A DNA stretch of 64,000 nucleotides from Subtercola lobariae (lineage in GTDB: Bacteria > Actinomycetota > Actinomycetes > Actinomycetales > Microbacteriaceae). Where the stretch lies: contig NZ_BMGP01000007.1 of the NCBI RefSeq assembly GCF_014640255.1, positions 210,676-274,675 on the forward strand, in the 5' to 3' direction. The position numbers and the translations under genes were made by a program. Position 1 is the stretch's first letter. Each line of letters begins with the position of its first letter. Shown piece by piece: positions 59,902 through 64,000 of this stretch. The notes under the pieces are model-generated. The model did not search any database. It was not told the origin of the DNA and saw only the letters and a program-made list of their open reading frames with translations.

Positions 59902-60738
59902 GTGGACCGTCGACTGTTTCTCACTCTGGCTGCCGCGGGGGTCTCCACACTGGGGCTCACCGCGTGCGCGCCTCAGGCTCAACCTATCGCTCGGCCGGTC
60001 AGCCCGCTGCCGACATTCACGCGAACACCGACACCGACTGCGACCCCGACGCCCACCCCCACCCCCACCCCCACTCCGACACCGACCCCCACGGCAACGG
60101 CGCCCGCTCTCGTGAAGGTACCCATTCCCGACGGCGTGATGACCGACCTTCCCGGAGACGGAAACCTGCTCGCCTGGACGGTCGACGACGGCTCGAACAG
60201 CGATGTCATTCGCAAATACGTCGAATTCGCCAAGAGCTCAGGCACCCGGCTCACCTTCTTCGTGAACGGCAGCTACCCGGGCTGGACCGAAAACGCCGAC
60301 CTGCTGCGCCCCCTCGTGAAAAGCGGCCAGATTCAGCTCGGCAACCACACCTGGGATCACGCCGACCTCACCTCGATCAGCGACGACGACGTCATCGACG
60401 AGTTGCAGAAGAATCACGACTTCCTGATGAGCACCTACGGGGTGGATGCTCGGCCGTACTACCGGCCGCCGTACGGCTTTCGCAATCATCACACCGACCA
60501 CCTCGCCGCCAGCATCGGCTACACCACCCCCGTGCTCTGGTACGGATCGCTGTCTGACTCGGGGCTGATCACCGACGACCAGCTCGTGGGGTTTGCGAAC
60601 CAGTGGTTCTTGCCCCAGCACGTAGTGATCGGGCACTTGAATTTCATGCCGGTGACAGAGGTTTTTCCGCAGCTGCTGCAGATCATCCGGAGCCGTGGGC
60701 TTCAGACGGTGACGCTGAACGACGTGTTCAGCCACTGA
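59902..60738 (+). CDS. Polysaccharide deacetylase lipoprotein (NodB fold)
   Basis: Envelope deacetylase of 278 residues. A lipoprotein signal (RRLFLTLAAAGVSTLGLTAC) puts lipid-modified Cys22 at the surface. A Thr-Pro repeat linker (about 38-70) follows, then the NodB domain: VDDGSN (catalytic Asp pair of TFDDG), GNHTWDHADLT (metal His pair) and RPPYGFRN. It would remove acetyl groups from peptidoglycan GlcNAc or an exopolysaccharide. GTG 59902 is leaderless after TACTGT. Downstream lies a three-copy tandem repeat. Confidence 0.9.
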   Translation: MDRRLFLTLAAAGVSTLGLTACAPQAQPIARPVSPLPTFTRTPTPTATPTPTPTPTPTPTPTPTATAPALVKVPIPDGVMTDLPGDGNLLAWTVDDGSNSDVIRKYVEFAKSSGTRLTFFVNGSYPGWTENADLLRPLVKSGQIQLGNHTWDHADLTSISDDDVIDELQKNHDFLMSTYGVDARPYYRPPYGFRNHHTDHLAASIGYTTPVLWYGSLSDSGLITDDQLVGFANQWFLPQHVVIGHLNFMPVTEVFPQLLQIIRSRGLQTVTLNDVFSH

Positions 60739-60784
60739 GGCTCGCGGCGGAGTGCGCCCGCGGCCGACCTGGGCCAGATCAGGC

Positions 60785-60841
60785 CGACTCGGTACGGCTC
60801 AGACCGACTCGGTACGGCTCAGACCGACTCGGTACGGCTCA
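60785..60841. repeat. Three-copy 20-bp tandem repeat at the 3' edges of two genes
   Basis: CGACTCGGTACGGCTCAGAC occurs at 60785-60804 and 60805-60824, and the third copy (60825-60844) diverges in its last three bases. It sits in the gap between convergent genes and touches the stop codon of the lytic enzyme gene (60841-60839). Confidence 0.88.
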
Positions 60842-62089
60842 ATACCAATGCGGGTTCGTGTTCTGCGAGTGAGCCCACGCACCGCAGGGGGAGCCGTAGA
60901 CGCCTTTGATGTAGGCGAGACCCCAGTTGATCTGGGTTTGGGCGTTCGTTCGCCAGTCTGAACCGGCGCTGGCCATTTTGTTTCCGGGTAGAGACTGCGG
61001 AATGCCGTACGCACCGCCGTCTTCGTTGTACGCGTTCACTCGCCAGCCCGACTCGCGATTCCAGAGGCTGACGAGGCAGGAGAACTGGTCTGAGCCCCAG
61101 CCCATGGCTGCGACCCGGCTCGCGGCGTACGCCTGCGCGGCACCCGGGTCGACGATGACCGAGCCGGGCGGCAGACCCTCGCTCGAGCCCGACCCCGAAC
61201 TCGAGTCTGAACTCGACCCCGAGCTGCTCGCCGCGGCTGCCGCGGCCGCTGCGGCGGCGTTCTGAGCAGCGATCGCCGCAGCCTCGGCCTGACCCTGCCG
61301 ATACGACTCTTCGATCTGAGCCGTGGTGTTCTGCAGCGCCGCGAGCTGGGCGTACAGTACGTCGCTCTTCGCCTTCTGATCGGCCACTTGAGCGTCAGCG
61401 GCCTCTTGCGCGGCCTTCGCATCGTCGGCCGCTTGCTGGGCTGCCGCCGCGAGGCTCTGGCGCGCCGTCTCGGCGACGGTCGCCTGGTCTTTGAGCGTGG
61501 TGGCGAGGTTCTGGGCCGAGGTGGCGATCTCGTTGAGCTTCGCCGACTGCTGGGTGAGCTTGCTCATGGTGCCGAGCTGATAGAGCAGCGAATCGGCATT
61601 GCTGTCGCTGAGCAGCAGGGCGGCACTCGAATCGCCACCCGAGCGATAGAGCGACGCGGCGAGTTGACCGACCTGCTGTTTGGCAGCCGTTGCTTTGGTT
61701 TCGGCGTCACTCGCGCGCTGGTTCGCGGTGTCGGCGACCTGGGTGGCTGACTGAAGCTCTGCCGCGGCTTTGAGGTAGTCGTTGCCCTTCTTCACGGCTT
61801 CATCGCCGAGTTGGGCGGCCTGATCTTCGAGACCGCTCAGCAGGCTATTGATGTTCGTGACCTCGGCCTGTTTTGCGGCTTCGTTCTGCTCGGCGGCGTT
61901 GACGTCATCCCAGCTGGGGTAGTCGGCGAGCACCACGGGGGCAGAGAGGGCGGCGGTTGCCGAATCTGCCGCTGCCGACGCTGCCGACGTTGCAGGCGCG
62001 CCTGGCGCCGCGTTCGCGGTCAACGGCGACGCGAGAGCGGCCACAACGACGAGCACACTCCCGGCGAGGAGGCGCGCCGAACGGATCAT
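60839..62089 (-). CDS. Secreted coiled-coil protein with lytic transglycosylase-like C-terminus
   Basis: Exported protein of 416 residues. A Sec signal peptide (cleaved near 27, ANA/APG) is followed by a long helical coiled-coil region (about 60-285; EAAKQAEVTNINSLLSGLEDQAAQL, AKAAQEAADAQVADQKAKSDVL) and an Ala/Ser-rich linker. The last 90 residues resemble aggregation-promoting/transglycosylase domains: SCLVSLWNRESGWRVNAYNEDGGAYGIPQSLPG, with catalytic-like Glu in NRESGW, then INWGLAYIKGVYGSPCGAWAHSQ. It resembles RipA/PcsB-like cell-wall hydrolases used at division. ATG 62089 follows TAGCGT by 6 bases. Confidence 0.88.
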   Translation of the reverse strand: MIRSARLLAGSVLVVVAALASPLTANAAPGAPATSAASAAADSATAALSAPVVLADYPSWDDVNAAEQNEAAKQAEVTNINSLLSGLEDQAAQLGDEAVKKGNDYLKAAAELQSATQVADTANQRASDAETKATAAKQQVGQLAASLYRSGGDSSAALLLSDSNADSLLYQLGTMSKLTQQSAKLNEIATSAQNLATTLKDQATVAETARQSLAAAAQQAADDAKAAQEAADAQVADQKAKSDVLYAQLAALQNTTAQIEESYRQGQAEAAAIAAQNAAAAAAAAAASSSGSSSDSSSGSGSSEGLPPGSVIVDPGAAQAYAASRVAAMGWGSDQFSCLVSLWNRESGWRVNAYNEDGGAYGIPQSLPGNKMASAGSDWRTNAQTQINWGLAYIKGVYGSPCGAWAHSQNTNPHWY

Positions 62090-62095
62090 TCTTCT

Positions 62096-62101
62096 ACGCT
62101 A
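62096..62101 (-). promoter_or_regulatory. -10 box for the coiled-coil lytic protein gene
   Basis: TAGCGT on the minus strand, 6 bases (AGAAGA) before ATG 62089; AGAAGA could also serve as a weak SD. Confidence 0.4.
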
Positions 62102-62150
62102 GGCGACGGTTGCGAAAATGCCGGGCGCGACTGGCTTGTGAATCTGCACA

Positions 62151-62780
62151 CTAGCTGAAAATCGGATCACGCGTGCGACTGCGCTTCAGTTCGAAGAACC
62201 CGTCGTAACTCGCCGCGGCGACCACGCCGTCCCACAACACCAGAGCCTGCTCGCCCTTCGGCGCGGGCGAAATCACCGGGCCGAAGAAAGCGACTCCGTT
62301 CACGCTGACGACAGGAGTACCCACGTCTTGACCCACGAGATCGATTCCGCTGAAGTGCGACTCGCGCAGCTGCTTCTCGAACGCGAATGGATGCTCGGCG
62401 GGGTCGGCCGGCGCGTGCTCGATGAGCTCGGCTGGTAAACCCGCTTCGGCGAGAGCTTCGGCCATCACGGCATCTACATCCTTACGATCGCCCAAGTGAA
62501 TGCGCGTGCCGAGTGCGTCGTACAGCGGCTTGATCACCGCGTCGCCGTGCAGCTCTTTCGCCGCCGTCACGAGCTGGGCATAGCGCAGAGCCCGCGGAAA
62601 GAACGCTCGGTAGCTCTCTGAGACGTCGTTGTTCTCGTTCAGAATGGCGAGGCTCATGATGTGCCACGACACGTCGAGATCGCGATGCTCGGCCACTTCG
62701 TCGACCCATCTGCTGGTCATCCACGCCCACGGGCATGAGGGGTCGAACCAGAAATCTACGCGTGTTGTCGAGTCAGCCAT
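62151..62780 (-). CDS. DsbA-family protein, mycothiol-dependent reductase-like (Rv2466c type)
   Basis: Cytoplasmic thioredoxin-fold protein of 209 residues. The N-terminal block VDFWFDPSCPWAWMTSRW is typical of the Rv2466c family of mycothiol-dependent nitroreductases, and EHRDLDVSWHIMSLAILNEN and VGTPVVSVNGVAFFGPVISP agree with it. The active site here is Cys16-Pro-Trp-Ala19: the second cysteine of CPWC is alanine, so a dithiol cycle is impossible and a one-cysteine mechanism with mycothiol would be expected. ATG 62780 is preceded by GAGAGAG. YceI is divergent. Confidence 0.9.
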   Translation of the reverse strand: MADSTTRVDFWFDPSCPWAWMTSRWVDEVAEHRDLDVSWHIMSLAILNENNDVSESYRAFFPRALRYAQLVTAAKELHGDAVIKPLYDALGTRIHLGDRKDVDAVMAEALAEAGLPAELIEHAPADPAEHPFAFEKQLRESHFSGIDLVGQDVGTPVVSVNGVAFFGPVISPAPKGEQALVLWDGVVAAASYDGFFELKRSRTRDPIFS

Positions 62781-62839
62781 GAATAAACTCTCTCACTCTG
62801 CGGGAATAAACCGGCGATTCGATGCATTTGTATAGATGC

Positions 62840-62853
62840 GGGCAGGTCTGCCC
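62840..62853. promoter_or_regulatory. 14-bp perfect palindrome upstream of the YceI gene
   Basis: GGGCAG-GT-CTGCCC lies just after a possible -10 (TATAGA, 62831-62836) and about 33 bases before the YceI ATG. It may be an operator or a leader hairpin. Confidence 0.45.
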
Positions 62854-62886
62854 TCATCCCTTTCGGTTATTTAGAGAAGAGAAACC

Positions 62887-63441
62887 ATGACTGACACGTA
62901 CCAGATTCCCGGGCACAAAGCAGGCACCTGGACCATCGACCCCAGCCACAGCGAGGTCTCGTTCAGCGTTCGTCACCTGCTCATCAGCAAGGTCAAGGGC
63001 AAGTTCGAGAAGTTCGACGCCACTTTCGTCACCGGCGAGAGCCCCCTCGACACCAAGCTCACCGCAACCGCTGAGGTCGAGTCGATCAACACGGGCGACC
63101 CGAACCGCGACGGCCACCTGCGCACCAACGACTTCTTCAACGCCCCCGAGTTTCCGACCATCACGTTCGTCTCCGACGGCGTCGTCGCTGAGAAAGACGA
63201 CCTGCTCGTCACCGGCACGCTGACCATTCGCGGCGTCGCGAAAGAGGTCACGTTCACTGTCGAGTTCGGCGGATTCATCACCGACCCGTACGGCAACTAC
63301 AAGCTGGGCCTCACCGCCAAGGCTGTCATCAACCGCACCGACTTCGGCGTGAGCTTCAACTCAGCCCTCGAGGCCGGCGGCGTAATGATCGGCGAAGACG
63401 TCACCATCACGATCGACCTCGAGGCTTCGCTGCAGGCCTAA
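62887..63441 (+). CDS. YceI family protein
   Basis: Lipocalin-like protein of 184 residues that in relatives binds polyisoprenoid lipids. The family pattern is complete: GTWTIDPSHSEVSFSVRHLLISKVKGKFEKFDATF, NTGDPNRDGHLRTNDFFNAPEFPTITFVSD, GTLTIRGVAKEVTFTVEFGG and NRTDFGVSFNSALEAGGVMIGEDVTITIDLEA. No signal peptide is seen, so it is probably cytoplasmic. It is divergent from the DsbA-like gene and ends at a good terminator. SD-like AGAGAAGAGAAA precedes the ATG. Confidence 0.96.
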   Translation: MTDTYQIPGHKAGTWTIDPSHSEVSFSVRHLLISKVKGKFEKFDATFVTGESPLDTKLTATAEVESINTGDPNRDGHLRTNDFFNAPEFPTITFVSDGVVAEKDDLLVTGTLTIRGVAKEVTFTVEFGGFITDPYGNYKLGLTAKAVINRTDFGVSFNSALEAGGVMIGEDVTITIDLEASLQA

Positions 63442-63460
63442 CTCGAGTCTCGCTCCACCG

Positions 63461-63499
63461 GCCGTCGGCCTCGCGTTCGCTCGGGGCCGACGGCTTTTT
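63461..63499 (+). terminator. Rho-independent terminator after the YceI gene
   Basis: GCCGTCGGCC (63461-63470) pairs perfectly with GGCCGACGGC (63485-63494) over a 14-base loop and is followed by TTTTT (63495-63499). Confidence 0.92.
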
Positions 63500-63564
63500 C
63501 GTGCCCGCGTCGACCGTCACGTCGAAGGTGAGTGAATGTCAGTGGTTGGTGTTTGACTTGGGTC

Positions 63565-64000
63565 ATGAACGAAACCGCTTCTTCTTCCGTGTCTGTGGGT
63601 GATGGGATGCGCGCGCTGATCGACTCGATCGAGGCGCTGTCTGGGTGCCGTTCTGCCGCGCCCACTGGGCTTGCCGACGGGCTGGTGGCTGGGTTGTCTG
63701 ACGCGGATGCGTTGACGGGTCTGGTGCTCGTGGAGCGGCTTGGTAAGTTGGTTGATGCTTTGCGGGTCGAGTTCGCTTTGACAGTGGATGCCCGGTGCGA
63801 GGTTACCCGAGGGGACGACCGTTTGACGGTGAGGCTGGGTTTTGCGACGGTGCAGAAGCTGCTCGCGGCGCATACGGGTACGTCGGTGTCGACGGCGGCT
63901 GACAGGGTGCGGCTGGGCCGTCGTATCCGCACGGATATGTCGCTCGCTGGGGTACCGAACCCGTCTCGGTTCCCCCGTGTGGAAGAAGCCCTCCGTACCG
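63565..64000 (+). CDS. DUF222/HNH endonuclease (13E12-type), 5' part only
   Basis: An open frame without stop to the window edge, about 145 codons. It shows the DUF222 N-terminal region: LSDADALTGLVLVERLGKLVDALRVEFALTVDAR then GFATVQKLLAAHTGTSVSTAADRVRLGRRI. The HNH module would lie beyond the window. Codon use (frequent TCT, GGT, TTG) is less GC-rich than that of its neighbours, which fits the mobile-like spread of this family. A broken relative lies at 27602-29320. Confidence 0.88.
   Translation, partial: MNETASSSVSVGDGMRALIDSIEALSGCRSAAPTGLADGLVAGLSDADALTGLVLVERLGKLVDALRVEFALTVDARCEVTRGDDRLTVRLGFATVQKLLAAHTGTSVSTAADRVRLGRRIRTDMSLAGVPNPSRFPRVEEALRT

Overview
The window is high-GC actinobacterial DNA, most likely from a member of the Microbacteriaceae (Actinomycetota); the genus cannot be fixed. 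Support comes from the block rne-rplU-rpmA-obg-proB-proA-(acyltransferase)-nadD-rsfS-tRNA-Ala, two DUF222/HNH (13E12-type) genes, DUF3054, DUF3516 and DUF4031 proteins, a mycothiol-reductase-like DsbA protein, and many genes that start 6-7 bases after a TANNNT box with no Shine-Dalgarno sequence (leaderless transcripts).

Layout. 0-5.7 kb: VKOR-type thiol enzyme, divergent RNase E/G, a DUF4031 gene and the L21-L27 ribosomal operon. 5.7-9.6 kb: Obg GTPase and proline biosynthesis (proB, proA). 9.7-14.8 kb: a surface acyltransferase, then the NAD/ribosome-silencing cluster (small membrane protein, nadD, acidic membrane protein, rsfS) and tRNA-Ala(GGC). 14.9-18.6 kb: a secreted DUF4214 protein, a TipA-like MerR regulator with its classical 19-bp-spacer promoter, and an extradiol-dioxygenase-like VOC protein. 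18.6-26 kb (minus strand): a truncated oxidoreductase, then a compact operon of a GCS2/circularly permuted ATP-grasp fusion, an N-acetylglutaminylglutamine-type amidotransferase and an S9 peptidase. 26-31 kb: a hydrolase, a DUF4190 protein, a DUF222/HNH gene broken by one in-frame stop, and an amidohydrolase. 31-37.5 kb: a giant fused ABC exporter, and an XRE-cupin regulator divergent from a flavin monooxygenase with a perfect palindrome between them.

37.5-49.9 kb: a sortase-type surface SGNH hydrolase, a LuxR-type regulator, VanZ, a thioredoxin-fold membrane protein without a CxxC, an AAA+ ATPase/TPR membrane protein pair, Dyp peroxidase, HAD phosphatase, a conserved hypothetical, an FAD oxidoreductase, DUF3054 and acetolactate decarboxylase. 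50-64 kb: acetyltransferase, membrane protein, SDR with a zinc ribbon divergent from an ArsR-CDF metal-export operon, DUF3516 helicase, MarR regulator divergent from a hydrolase with a shared operator, UbiA prenyltransferase, polysaccharide deacetylase, coiled-coil lytic enzyme, DsbA-like protein, YceI, and the start of a second DUF222 gene.

No prophage, insertion sequence, CRISPR array or complete mobile element was recognised. The best candidate for a little-described system is the 19.5-26.0 kb operon. It looks like the proteobacterial N-acetylglutaminylglutamine-amide (NAGGN) osmolyte trio with the peptide-forming enzyme and the peptidase replaced by unrelated enzymes. Also notable are a family of intergenic inverted repeats sharing an 11-base core, several tandem repeats at gene edges, and unusual active-site substitutions in two thioredoxin-fold proteins.
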